A DNA stretch of 64,000 nt from Peptococcaceae bacterium BICA1-7 (GCA_000802095.1 JUEB01000016.1:1-64000), one strand, 5' to 3'; shown: positions 7,121 to 14,045, counted from the first letter of the stretch. Numbers and translations are program-made. Notes: generated by a model from the sequence alone, not told the origin.

Positions 7121-7408
7121 GTGGGTTCTTCGTCCCGCCCGACCTTCAGGCGGGATTTTTTCCGGCTTGTAGACGCGCGGGTGGAGGTGGCGGGGAGGGT
7201 TATGCCAGGCTGTGACAGGAGGGAATATGAGGCTTTTAGCGTTAAACACTCAAGGCTGTTCGAGGAAATATGCGGCAGGCTGGGGGAGGGAGATAGGGTG
7301 CTCCTGGCGGAGTTTGATTTTACCAGCGAGGCCATGGCTGCTATTGATGCTGATAATGCTTATATACAGGGCTTTGCCGACGGGATCATTTCAATAAAAG
7401 CTGAATAA
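7121..7408 (+). CDS. DUF6809-like small protein
   Basis: A 95-residue reading frame from a GTG at 7121. The core (VAGRVMPGCDRREYEAF, then EEICGRLGEGDRVLLAEFDF, then YIQGFADGI) resembles the small helical DUF6809 family of Clostridia: a basic/Pro head, two helices and a final Y-x-x-GF-x-x-G motif. Function is unknown. A hairpin with a T run (7132-7160) lies over the first codons, so the real start may be the in-frame GTG at 7181. A promoter is at 7019-7047. The gene is followed without a gap by module copy B, and its last bases equal window bases 1-20. Confidence 0.55.
   Translation: MGSSSRPTFRRDFFRLVDARVEVAGRVMPGCDRREYEAFSVKHSRLFEEICGRLGEGDRVLLAEFDFTSEAMAAIDADNAYIQGFADGIISIKAE
7132..7160 (+). 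terminator. Hairpin with T run at the start of the DUF6809-like gene
   Basis: TCCCGCC, a nine-base loop and GGCGGGA followed by six T form a terminator-like stem. Weaker versions (one arm altered to GGCAGGA) lie at about 870-890 and 8255-8282. It may attenuate read-through into the gene. Confidence 0.5.
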
Positions 7409-7443
7409 AAAAAAGAGGCTTTGTTTTGCTCAGCCTTTTTTTC
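7409..7443. terminator. Bidirectional terminator-like hairpin (copy B)
   Basis: Same structure as at 21-55: AGAGGCT, loop, AGCC and a T run between convergent 3' ends. Confidence 0.6.
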
Positions 7444-7540
7444 TTGTCTTCCATTGATTTTATTATCCTGATGGCCTTTTGACATTGGCAGGGGTTATGG
7501 GGTTGGCTTTCGGTTAGCATTGCAATGGGGTGCAGGGGTT

Positions 7541-7876
7541 TTATTTCTCCTGATCGGTTTTTAATGCCGTTATAAATGCAGATATTGTTCTGGGGGGAAT
7601 GCCGGTTTTTTCGGAGAGCAATTTAACGACAGGGTCTGATATCAAAGTGTCCAGATTAATATCGCTCCTGGGATTATCATTTTTTAACCCGGCAATTTCA
7701 TCCAAAGTAACGCCATATATTGAGCGCAGTTTTATAAGTATATCTATGCTTGGCTGCTTTTCTCCTCTTTCCCAATTGGAAACAGTAGTTCTGTCCACAT
7801 TTAACATTAAAGCAAGTTCTTCTTGCTTGAGATTTCTTTCTTTCCTTAATTCTTTTAATTTTTCTCCGAGATTCAA
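7541..7876 (-). CDS. XRE-family HTH transcriptional regulator (module copy B)
   Basis: Identical in protein sequence to 153-488: an N-terminal Cro/C1 HTH and a C-terminal half of unknown fold. The TTG start at 7876 with GGAGG 8 bases upstream is preferred over the ATG at 7891. Perfect conservation of both copies suggests recent duplication or gene conversion. With two functional copies, both would act on the same operators upstream of 640 and 8028. Confidence 0.85.
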   Translation of the reverse strand: MNLGEKLKELRKERNLKQEELALMLNVDRTTVSNWERGEKQPSIDILIKLRSIYGVTLDEIAGLKNDNPRSDINLDTLISDPVVKLLSEKTGIPPRTISAFITALKTDQEK

Positions 7877-7925
7877 ATAGTTTTCCTCCATGCGTTTTAC
7901 ACAACAATAGAAGATGGATGAGGTA

Positions 7926-7954
7926 TTGACAAGTTTCTAGATGGCACATAAAAT
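7926..7954 (+). promoter_or_regulatory. Sigma-A promoter for the 62-residue gene (copy B)
   Basis: TTGACA, a 17-base spacer and TAAAAT, as at 538-566. Confidence 0.75.
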
Positions 7955-8027
7955 GTTGCCTATGGGGAACATGTATATGATTGCCATTTTACCAATTTTT
8001 ATGTATCTAATGGAAAGAGGAGATTAA

Positions 8028-8216
8028 ATGGATGCATTGAATGACAACGAATTGGAAGAGTTGCGTAGAAAAACAATCGAAGAGATTGAGGAAGTGCGAA
8101 ACGATTTGACCCTCACGCAGGAAGAAAAAAACATGCGCAGCATCGAACTGGCGAGAAAATTAGGGAAAGCATTCTTCGTTAAATTGGGCAAAATTCCTTC
8201 AACAGAAGAGGAGTAA
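8028..8216 (+). CDS. Small charged coiled-coil protein, unknown function (copy B)
   Basis: The 62-residue paralogue of 640-828. It differs at two positions near the C-terminus (GKAFFVKLGK here, GEAFFVKLCK there). The substitutions are few and the frame is open in both, which suggests both are translated. GAGGAG precedes the ATG. It is followed after 85 bases by the DUF6809-like gene at 8302, so these two may form a transcription unit. No family recognised. Confidence 0.7.
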   Translation: MDALNDNELEELRRKTIEEIEEVRNDLTLTQEEKNMRSIELARKLGKAFFVKLGKIPSTEEE

Positions 8217-8301
8217 AAATGGAGGATATCTGTCCGTTAAGTGGGGTTCTTCGTCCCGCCCGACCTTCAGGCAGGACTTTTTCCGGCTTGTAGATGCACG
8301 G

Positions 8302-8538
8302 GTGGAGGTGGCGGGGAGGATCATGCCCGGCTGTGACAGGAAGGAATATGAATCTTATAGCGCCAAGCATTCAAGGCTGTACGAGGAAATACGCGGCAGG
8401 CTGGGGGAGGGGGATAAGGGCCTCCTGACGGAGTTTGACTTTACCGGCGAAGCCCTGGCGGCCTTTGACGTTGATAATGCTTATATACAGGGCTTCGCCG
8501 ACGGGATGATTTTTATGGGGCTGTTTAAGAAGGTATAG
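8302..8538 (+). CDS. DUF6809-like small protein (second copy)
   Basis: A 78-residue protein starting at GTG 8302, equal in layout to the C-terminal part of 7121-7408 (VAGRIMPGCDRKEYESY, EEIRGRLGEGDKGLLTEFDF, YIQGFADGMIFMGLFKKV). Relative to the first gene an extra G near 8244 moves the upstream GTG out of frame, so the shorter start is used. The C-terminal tail differs (IFMGLFKKV instead of ISIKAE). Function unknown. The terminator at 8646 closes the module. Confidence 0.55.
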   Translation: MEVAGRIMPGCDRKEYESYSAKHSRLYEEIRGRLGEGDKGLLTEFDFTGEALAAFDVDNAYIQGFADGMIFMGLFKKV

Positions 8539-8645
8539 CCCGAACTTGTTTTTGGATACCACGGATTTCCGCCTCTATGTATTGCCGTATACTGGCGAAT
8601 GCTGTATCCGTTTGGCTTTTGGTTGACCCCTGTTACCTAAACCTT

Positions 8646-8666
8646 TAGCCTACGGCTATTTTTTTG
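8646..8666 (+). terminator. Terminator
   Basis: TAGCC, TAC, GGCTA followed by seven T, downstream of the DUF6809-like gene. Confidence 0.6.
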
Positions 8667-8715
8667 TCTAATGAGTTGAGGACCTGACACCTGTTTCAAA
8701 AAAGCTGTTCGCTGC

Positions 8716-9048
8716 TCATAAATATATTATATTTTGATTGCCATTTATAACATTGCTCACAACACTGTTTATAGGAAGGTTTTCAAATTCTTCGGGTGTA
8801 TAGGCCAGCGGTTCTATCGGTTCCATTAATTCGGCTATGGCGCGGCCCAAAACTTCACAGCGCTGTTTAAATCCCATGACTGTAAAGTCCTTTGAGATGA
8901 TCACTAAATCAATATCGCTGTATTTACCAGCTGTACCCTGGGCATGGGAACCAAACAGTATTATTTTATCAGTATTAATTCCCTGCCTGGTAAGTGCCTC
9001 TTTGAATTCTTGAATTACTTCAGCAACCTTTTTTCCTGTGTTATACAT
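8716..9048 (-). CDS. MNT-type nucleotidyltransferase (antitoxin of HEPN/MNT pair)
   Basis: A 110-residue minimal nucleotidyltransferase with the signature GSHAQGTAGKYSDIDLVII (residues about 33-51). It includes the GS and D-x-D residues that bind metal and NTP. In characterised HEPN/MNT modules the MNT protein neutralises the HEPN ribonuclease, in some cases by adding AMP to a tyrosine. Here it overlaps the HEPN gene by 34 bases and is translated second, the usual tight coupling. AT-rich accessory context. It could alternatively be a DNA polymerase beta-like domain of other function, but the pairing makes HEPN/MNT most likely. Confidence 0.88.
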   Translation of the reverse strand: MYNTGKKVAEVIQEFKEALTRQGINTDKIILFGSHAQGTAGKYSDIDLVIISKDFTVMGFKQRCEVLGRAIAELMEPIEPLAYTPEEFENLPINSVVSNVINGNQNIIYL

Positions 9049-9407
9049 TTAATCACATCCCCGGACTTTTTAAGATACTCCACCGCTATATCCCGGCTGA
9101 AGGTATTTAATGACTTTGCCAATTCCTCCGGATACCTGGTTGTGATACTGGCGGTATTTATTTCAGCAATGAATTGTTTTTGTTCAGTATTGAGATTTAC
9201 CGACCCGAGTTTTACTAATTGAATAAGATTGTGGGTTCTTGGCGGCGTTTCCCCCGTTACGACGATAACCAAAGATTTTAACGCCTTTTCAATGGCCAAG
9301 TGGCACATGTAAACTGTATAGATATACCTGCCTGCATTGAGCATATCTCTGGCCGTATTCAAATCGTAATCAGACTGTTTAATCCACTCGTCGGAAAGGC
9401 TTGTCAT
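9015..9407 (-). CDS. HEPN domain protein (toxin of HEPN/MNT pair)
   Basis: A 130-residue all-helical HEPN protein: WIKQSDYDLNTARDMLNAGR, then YMCHLAIEKALKSLV, then the conserved TPPRTHNL turn. Such proteins are typically ribonucleases or structural partners. The Arg-His of PPRTHNL is the only candidate for the RX(4-6)H-like active centre, so activity is uncertain. The ATG at 9407 is chosen because GGGAGG lies 8 bases upstream; a TTG two codons earlier is also in frame. It overlaps the MNT gene at 8716-9048 by 34 bases. A plasmid- or island-type toxin-antitoxin unit is inferred. Confidence 0.85.
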   Translation of the reverse strand: MTSLSDEWIKQSDYDLNTARDMLNAGRYIYTVYMCHLAIEKALKSLVIVVTGETPPRTHNLIQLVKLGSVNLNTEQKQFIAEINTASITTRYPEELAKSLNTFSRDIAVEYLKKSGDVIKCITQEKRLLK

Positions 9408-9916
9408 GATCAAGGCCTCCCTTGATTTCCTGTTATTTTATAGTATATCAGTGGGGGAACATTATTAATAGTAAAAGATAGATAGTCCCATTAATATGTG
9501 CCAGAGGATGTTTCTAATGAGTCGGGGGACGGTTCGGATAGGGGTCAATCGGAAGTTTTGCGCGTAAAAAAGCCCAAGCACTGCATGTTTACTGCATTTT
9601 TTGAGCCCTGATAACAACTATGCGCACCGCAGAATCCTGGTAAACTTTTGTAGGGAATATACCAGAATACCTCACCGTGAGTTGGCAGAAGCATTCAGTA
9701 TTACTGAATCTGTAATATCCAAGATGTTGGCCCGAGGTAAATAAGATGTGGAAGTACATATAAAAAGTTCCACAAAATGTCAAGTATTCAGGCCTGACCC
9801 CCCTGAGTTCAAAATCTGGAAGGCCAATTATTTGACTAAAAGAATTGGCCTTAGGAACAGTTTAAGTAGCTCTGGAATATAATGACATCATATAAAATGT
9901 AAGAGGAGGCATAATT
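9408..9916. other. Intergenic region with repeats
   Basis: Besides the HTH relic at 9600-9744, this stretch holds a GGGGGACGGTTC-type repeat near 9524 and a 10-bp inverted repeat (AGGCCAATT and AATTGGCCT, 9820-9852) that may be a terminator or operator. CATATAAAAT about 30 bases before the YjcZ-like gene could be a sporulation -10 element. No intact gene was seen. Confidence 0.5.
9600..9744 (+). pseudogene. C-terminal HTH relic of a transposase-like gene
   Basis: One frame reads DNNYAHRRILVNFCREY, then RIPHRELAEAFSITESVISK and MLARGK before a stop at 9744. This resembles the C-terminal helix-turn-helix of a different RAYT lineage. No start codon or N-terminal Y1 domain precedes it. The flanks contain GGGGGACGGTTC-type repeat sequence. 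It is probably the tail of a decayed element. Confidence 0.45.
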
Positions 9917-10060
9917 ATGGGATTTGGTGTTGGATATGGCGGCGGCGGCGGCGGTGGCCCATACTTTGACGGCAGCTTCATTCTTTTCCTGATTTTGATT
10001 CTGTTGGTGTTCTCCTATCCATCCATAGGTGGAGGATATTATGGCGCTGACAAAAAATAA
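9917..10060 (+). CDS. YjcZ-like small glycine-rich membrane protein
   Basis: A 47-residue protein: MGFGVGYG, seven glycines in a row, then YFDGSFILFLILILLVFSYP (one transmembrane segment) and a Gly/Tyr-rich tail ending GADKK. The YFDGSFILFLILILLVF core is shared with 3586-3753, so the two derive from one ancestor. GAGGAGG precedes the ATG. It is monocistronic, ending in the hairpin at 10083-10115. Likely a spore-envelope or sporulation membrane protein, from family resemblance only. Confidence 0.72.
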   Translation: MGFGVGYGGGGGGGPYFDGSFILFLILILLVFSYPSIGGGYYGADKK

Positions 10061-10082
10061 CCAGCCGAAACCGTAACTCGCT

Positions 10083-10120
10083 AGAAAGCCCGAGCAAATA
10101 ATGTTCGGGCTTTCTGGTTA
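10083..10120 (+). terminator. Terminator of the YjcZ-like gene
   Basis: AGAAAGCCCGA and TCGGGCTTTCT form an 11-bp stem around a 10-base loop, followed by a T-rich stretch. Confidence 0.75.
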
Positions 10121-10172
10121 TTATTTTAGATGCCACAGGGACGGGGTTTTCCTGCGTTGATGTGCGTTATAA

Positions 10173-10242
10173 GGACAAAATGGTGCCAGGCCCTAAACTT
10201 TATTAACTTATTTTTGCGTTCTACACAGGTCCCTGGTATAAT
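10173..10242 (+). mobile_element. RAYT solo left end with a strong outward promoter
   Basis: GGACAAAAT then GGTGCCAGGCCCTAAAC and TTAACTTA, followed by TTGCGT (10214-10219), 17 bases and TATAAT (10237-10242). The promoter is the best in the family here. It overlaps the last codons and stop of the Doc gene on the other strand, so the repeat supplies the toxin's C-terminus and fires antisense to it. Confidence 0.7.
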
Positions 10243-10616
10243 TCCCTGAAAATATTTGCCACACCAGATTTTTCAAGCTTTCCCGAAATTATCGACATTA
10301 CAGTTTCGTATAGTATACCAGTCTCATCAAGTAATGTAATGCCGTTCATTTCAAGAAAGACAAGACTACAGGCAAGGCCTGTCCTTTTATTGCCGTCAAC
10401 AAAAGGATGGTTTTTGCAAATATGATAGAGATAGGCTGCGGCCATCTCGAAAATATCACTATGTAGATAAACTCCACCGTAAGTTGCTTCCGGCACAGCT
10501 ATAGCGGAACAAAGCAGGTCATAATCCAACAGACCCGGATGTCCCCCGTAGTGCTCTACCTGATCTTTATGCACCTCGATAACTTCGGCCAGAGAGAGAA
10601 AAAATATACCTTCCAT
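10221..10616 (-). CDS. doc: Doc-type (Fic superfamily) toxin
   Basis: A 131-residue death-on-curing protein. The active-site motif HPFVDGNKRTGLA (residues about 69-81) matches the Fic/Doc consensus H-x-F-x-D/E-GN-K/R-R. In P1 Doc this site phosphorylates elongation factor Tu. The Doc fold is indicated by the N-terminal Leu-rich helices and the GGHPGLLDYDLLCSA segment that contacts target. It is translated after an AbrB/MazE-like protein (gap 6 bases) rather than the usual Phd antitoxin. The last codons (QGPV, stop) lie in RAYT-derived sequence, so the natural C-terminus may have been replaced. Confidence 0.92.
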   Translation of the reverse strand: MEGIFFLSLAEVIEVHKDQVEHYGGHPGLLDYDLLCSAIAVPEATYGGVYLHSDIFEMAAAYLYHICKNHPFVDGNKRTGLACSLVFLEMNGITLLDETGILYETVMSIISGKLEKSGVANIFRELYQGPV

Positions 10617-10622
10617 TTATTA

Positions 10623-10850
10623 TCACTCGCTTAATTTTTTAAGTGTTGCGCAGTGATTTGAATTAACTTTGTTTAAAGCCGCCTTGAAATTTCCGTCACG
10701 CTGGTTATGGGGGAGTGGCGAAACAATAAGGCTTTTCCCATCAGTCGTTATTTTCAATGGTGTGGATATAGTTATACCCAGCAGTTCAAGAATAGCCTTA
10801 TCAATTACCAGAGCTGCGCTATTACCATGAGACGTCAAAGTTTTAATCAT
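10623..10850 (-). CDS. AbrB/MazE-type antitoxin paired with Doc
   Basis: A 75-residue protein with an N-terminal swapped-hairpin (SpoVT/AbrB/MazE) DNA-binding fold: MIKTLTSHGNSAALVIDKAI, then LLGI and PLKITTDGKSLIVSPL. The C-terminal 25 residues, ending TLKKLSE, are likely the flexible toxin-binding tail. It is encoded directly upstream of Doc, consistent with an antitoxin. A near-perfect inverted repeat just upstream (10864-10893) is a probable autoregulatory operator. GGAGG precedes the ATG. Confidence 0.85.
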   Translation of the reverse strand: MIKTLTSHGNSAALVIDKAILELLGITISTPLKITTDGKSLIVSPLPHNQRDGNFKAALNKVNSNHCATLKKLSE

Positions 10851-10863
10851 TTAAACTCCTCCA

Positions 10864-10893
10864 GGTGATACATTGTAAGAACATTGTATCACC
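10864..10893. promoter_or_regulatory. Operator-like inverted repeat of the Doc module
   Basis: GGTGATACATTGT (10864-10876), four bases, ACATTGTATCACC (10881-10893). The arms match at 12 of 13 positions. It contains TACAAT on the minus strand, fitting a -10 element, and ends 14 bases before the antitoxin start. Confidence 0.75.
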
Positions 10894-11087
10894 AATGAAA
10901 TGTGGCTACAAGAAAAATATTGTTACAGTATTGTCAGTATTGTCACAGGGGGACAAAGGGGGTCAGGTCTAAAGCTATGATCAACAAAATCAACGGTCAA
11001 TTGGTACCGGTTAACTAAGTTTTCAAGTTATTGGGATCATTCAGAAATGGCCCGAATGTGACAGGGGACAGTTCTCTGTCACATTGC

Positions 11088-11269
11088 CAATTACGGGCGG
11101 GGACTATATTCGGGTTAAACTCATGTCAAAGTCCTTTGCGAGTTTTTGTATGTTAACCACGGAGTTTGATTTTGTCAGCGAGGCCCTGGCTGCTTTTAAT
11201 GATGATAATGCTTATATACAGTGCTTTACCGACGGGATCATTTTTATGGGGCTTTTTAAGAAGGTATAG
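11088..11269 (+). pseudogene. Relic fusing XRE antisense and DUF6809-like sequence
   Basis: Bases 11090-11162 match the region around the 3' half of the XRE gene at 6698 (shared GCGAGTTTTTGTATGTTAAC). They join directly to the 3' part of a DUF6809-like gene (EFDFVSEALAAFNDDNAYIQ, ending FMGLFKKV). About 500 bases present at 6780-7310 are missing. The resulting reading frame is a chimera and unlikely to be functional. It is the third trace of the module. Confidence 0.7.
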
Positions 11270-11283
11270 TCGGGAGGCACGTC

Positions 11284-11418
11284 GGACGAATGAGTCAGGA
11301 CCTTAACTTATTATTGATTGTGTAGACACACACCTTCTGTTAGAATTGCGACAGGAGGTGTAATATTACGGTAAGAAAGGCGCTGTATTATGTGATACAA
11401 CAGGGAACATATATTTCG
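11284..11418 (+). mobile_element. Decayed RAYT element remnant
   Basis: A mutated left end (GAGTCAGGACCTTAACTTA), the promoter block with a four-base insertion (spacer 21, so probably dead), the ribosome site GGAGGTG, and a collapsed start of the transposase gene (GGCGCTGTATTATGTGATAC, then CAGGGAACATAT). Everything downstream is lost. Confidence 0.75.
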
Positions 11419-11481
11419 TTAATGGTCAATACCTCCTTCCCTGTGACAAATGCAACCCTAATGAAATAGGTGATATTATTG

Positions 11482-12336
11482 ATGATAAAAAAGAGAATAT
11501 TCAGGGTAGTTGTTTTTTTAATACTACTAATGGGCATTAGTATTGTTTTTTTGCCCAATATCCATTTAACCCCTCAAGGCAATGTTGGTACTATTGACTA
11601 TACTAATGTATTTGTTTCTGTATTTTTTATTATTGCATGGTTATTTCTAGCTATATATTCTGGATACAAAAAAATACTTGAGATATTTATAGCGGCCATA
11701 ATTTACTCGCTTTTACCAGTATTTTTATTTGTTAAGGCAGGCAATAATGTTGGTATTCCAAATGTGGCAGCTTGGGTTTGGACGTTGCCTCTTCAGGGGC
11801 TATTATTTGACGATATATATATGGTTGTTCTGGCTATTACTCAGCCTTTGACATTTGCTTTAGGATATATGATAGGTCTCAAAAAACGCAAAGCTAATAT
11901 AAAATGTGACAAGGAAGGGAATCGGCAAAAACCCTTAACTTTGCTATTTAGGAGAATTCATATGAGAAAGAAACAAAAATTGGTTATATTGATGTGTTTA
12001 GGTATTTTTGTTCTGCTACTTATTATATACTCTTATTACTTCATATATGGGTTTGAAGTGGCATCAGATTCGCTGTATATTAGCAATATAAATATAACTA
12101 GCAATTATGTTCATATTTCAGGGGACACATCAAGTTCAGCACTTGGTTTTTCTGGCTATAATACAAAATTGGATGGAAAACAATTACTAATAAAACCTCG
12201 TTACAGTATGGTTTCACCTTTCAACAAATACGGTAAATTTGAAATAAAGTATGGCACGAAAGGTAAAACTATAGACAAAATTTTTTTTATTGGGAAAGGA
12301 GAAAATGACAAAAAGCAGATTTGGTCAACAAAGTGA
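11482..12336 (+). CDS. Membrane protein of unknown function
   Basis: A 284-residue integral membrane protein. The first 150 residues hold about four hydrophobic segments (VVVFLILLMGISIVFL; VFVSVFFIIAWLFLAIY; an IFIAAIIYSLLPVFLFV helix; VVLAITQPLTFALGYMIG). After a basic loop a fifth segment (LVILMCLGIFVLLLIIYSYY) leads to an extracytoplasmic tail of about 85 residues (SLYISNINITSNYVHISGD). The tail resembles small secreted Bacillus proteins of unknown role. The ATG at 11482 is chosen over upstream GTG/TTG because of spacing to TAGGTGA. Strongly AT-rich, unlike the right half of the window, which suggests acquisition. Confidence 0.7.
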   Translation: MIKKRIFRVVVFLILLMGISIVFLPNIHLTPQGNVGTIDYTNVFVSVFFIIAWLFLAIYSGYKKILEIFIAAIIYSLLPVFLFVKAGNNVGIPNVAAWVWTLPLQGLLFDDIYMVVLAITQPLTFALGYMIGLKKRKANIKCDKEGNRQKPLTLLFRRIHMRKKQKLVILMCLGIFVLLLIIYSYYFIYGFEVASDSLYISNINITSNYVHISGDTSSSALGFSGYNTKLDGKQLLIKPRYSMVSPFNKYGKFEIKYGTKGKTIDKIFFIGKGENDKKQIWSTK

Positions 12337-12355
12337 TCTGTTGGAGGATAAGAAG

Positions 12356-12922
12356 ATGATTGTCAATGAGACTCTAAAAATCATTAAACAGCGCAGGAGT
12401 ATCAGAAGTTATAAAGATGAACAGGTCAAGGAGGAAGAATTACAGGCGGTACTGGAAGCGGGACTGTATGCTCCCAACGCCGGAGATCAGGCGTGGCATT
12501 TTACAGTAATTCAAAACAGGGGACTGCTGGACAGACTAAATCTTGCAGCTAAAGAAACCGCTAAGCAACTGGATATTGAGCATCTAAGGGAACTGGGGAA
12601 TAATGAGAAGTTCAATTGTCTGTATGGAGCACCGACACTGATCATAGTATCTGGCAATGAGCACACTCCCGTACCTCTCGAAGCGGATTGTGCCGCTGCT
12701 ACTCAGAATTTGCTGCTTGCCGCAGAGTCAATCGGGCTGGGGTCGTGCTGGATTTTCTTTGTCATGCTAGCGTTTTATTCACCACAAGGATCCGAATGGC
12801 GAAAAGAACTGAAAATACCCGATGGCTACAAGCCATACTATTCGGCAGTGCTTGGGTACAAGAAAGCTGCGACTGTCAACGTACCGGACAGGAAGCCCAA
12901 CCTTATTACATACATCAGGTAA
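12356..12922 (+). CDS. Nitroreductase family protein
   Basis: A 188-residue FMN-dependent oxidoreductase. The N-terminal signature IIKQRRSIRSYKDEQVKEEE and APNAGDQAWHFTVIQN (FMN phosphate and ring contacts) are typical. The C-terminal part (ESIGLGSCWI, then LGYKKA) completes the fold. Substrates of such enzymes range from nitro compounds to flavins and dehydroamino acids and cannot be told here. The start at 12356 follows GGAGG by 8 bases; the longer frame from 12290 overlaps the upstream gene and is rejected. A second, unrelated nitroreductase is at 30844. Confidence 0.9.
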   Translation: MIVNETLKIIKQRRSIRSYKDEQVKEEELQAVLEAGLYAPNAGDQAWHFTVIQNRGLLDRLNLAAKETAKQLDIEHLRELGNNEKFNCLYGAPTLIIVSGNEHTPVPLEADCAAATQNLLLAAESIGLGSCWIFFVMLAFYSPQGSEWRKELKIPDGYKPYYSAVLGYKKAATVNVPDRKPNLITYIR

Positions 12923-13022
12923 TTATTAGAGTTCATCCATAACACAGAAAACATCCCGCAAGTCGGTTTGCTTGATACTTTACAGTCCAAGGGTAAAAAT
13001 AAATTTTACGGAATTTTATCTT

Positions 13023-14045
13023 TTACCCCTGCCTGGATGTCACCACCGGCGGGTTGTAAAGGGCATTGCGGGATGATGCCAGGGAAATTACCTGTTCAAA
13101 AAATTTTATTTCCGTTTTGAGAAAACCTACGAGCAGCTGGCTGATATCGGGCCTTATGGCCATAGTGAAGGACTCAATGTGGTGATACATGGCCACCTGC
13201 ATGGCTGATATGAGGATCCTGATAATTTCTCCGTCACCTAGAATAATTTTGTTGACCTGCCCCGGTGGTCCCTGTCCCATACGCTTGGGCGGCCGGGCCG
13301 GTACGGAAAAGCCCTCCTGCTTTAACAGATCCTCTATTTGTTTCAATTGGGGGAGTACCACATTATTGAGCCCGATTTTCAACACTTTTATAAGTTCGGG
13401 GTCTTTGGTGTTGGCTATGTATGTTTCCAGATTGACGATACTTATGTCCCGGGCCCCCAATTCGTCCCAAAGGGTGGCCACCTCCCCCATATTAAGGCTG
13501 TTGTCCTTGGCTGTGGCAGGGGGGGAAGAATACAGCACCTGCCTTCTTTTACCCAGTGCCAACAGCAGGCCGTGCATCTTTATATCATTAAAAATAATAT
13601 CTTTAAAAACCTGCCTCAGGGAATCCTTGGAGGTGGCCCCCACAGCCCTTATATCATGCTTTAAGAGCACCTGTCCCCAGGCAATTAAATCCCGGATGAC
13701 CTCGTCGTCATCCAGTTTAATCTCCTGCCCGGTACCCGGGGTTCCCTGCAGTATTTTGGAAGGGGGCCTGGGCGGAACGGTGAAGCCCTCTTCTTTCAAC
13801 ATTCTTTCCATGGGGTTGATCCGGGTAAGCTCAGCCCCTTTGATAATTCCCTCCAAAATAAGATGGAGCTCGGTATCCGAAGTATTCATCATATATGTTT
13901 CCACCAGTGAGAATAAATTTAAGCCAGAGGTCAGGGTTTCCCACATGTAGTAGATCTCACCGGAGTGCATGGGTTTGGTGGTTACCGCCGAAGCTGCAAA
14001 GGGAAGAACTTTTTTAACGGAATTTTTGAACATATTTTTTAGCAT
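13023..14045 (-). CDS. DUF3231 family protein (duplicated domain)
   Basis: A 340-residue soluble protein with two tandem DUF3231 helical bundles. Each half repeats the same landmarks: MHSGEIYYMWETL and LNMGEVATLWDEL, LVETYMMNTSDTEL and LETYIANTKDPEL, then GFTVPPRPPSKILQGTP and GFSVPARPPKRMGQGPP. The family is found in spore-forming Firmicutes and includes spore-associated proteins of unknown activity. The ATG at 14045 (GGGGGA 6 bases upstream) is preferred to a TTG at 14090 without a ribosome site. Monocistronic. Together with the DUF2935 and YjcZ-like genes it marks a spore former. Confidence 0.88.
   Translation of the reverse strand: MLKNMFKNSVKKVLPFAASAVTTKPMHSGEIYYMWETLTSGLNLFSLVETYMMNTSDTELHLILEGIIKGAELTRINPMERMLKEEGFTVPPRPPSKILQGTPGTGQEIKLDDDEVIRDLIAWGQVLLKHDIRAVGATSKDSLRQVFKDIIFNDIKMHGLLLALGKRRQVLYSSPPATAKDNSLNMGEVATLWDELGARDISIVNLETYIANTKDPELIKVLKIGLNNVVLPQLKQIEDLLKQEGFSVPARPPKRMGQGPPGQVNKIILGDGEIIRILISAMQVAMYHHIESFTMAIRPDISQLLVGFLKTEIKFFEQVISLASSRNALYNPPVVTSRQG

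Larger units (their letters stand above)
7389..8315. repeat. Segmental duplication, copy B
   Basis: The partner of bases 1-927. Unlike copy A it continues without interruption into the second DUF6809-like gene (8302-8538). Copy B is therefore the complete arrangement: DUF6809-like, XRE, 62-residue protein, DUF6809-like. Confidence 0.95.

Noticed and set aside
587-7160. Possible CRISPR array among the many short repeats
   Set aside because: No regularly spaced direct repeats with unique spacers; the repeats are element ends and duplicated genes, and no cas genes are present.
9589-9783. Minus-strand frame of 64 codons near 9.7 kb
   Set aside because: The plus strand reads as an HTH tail of a transposase-like protein; the minus frame has no ribosome site.
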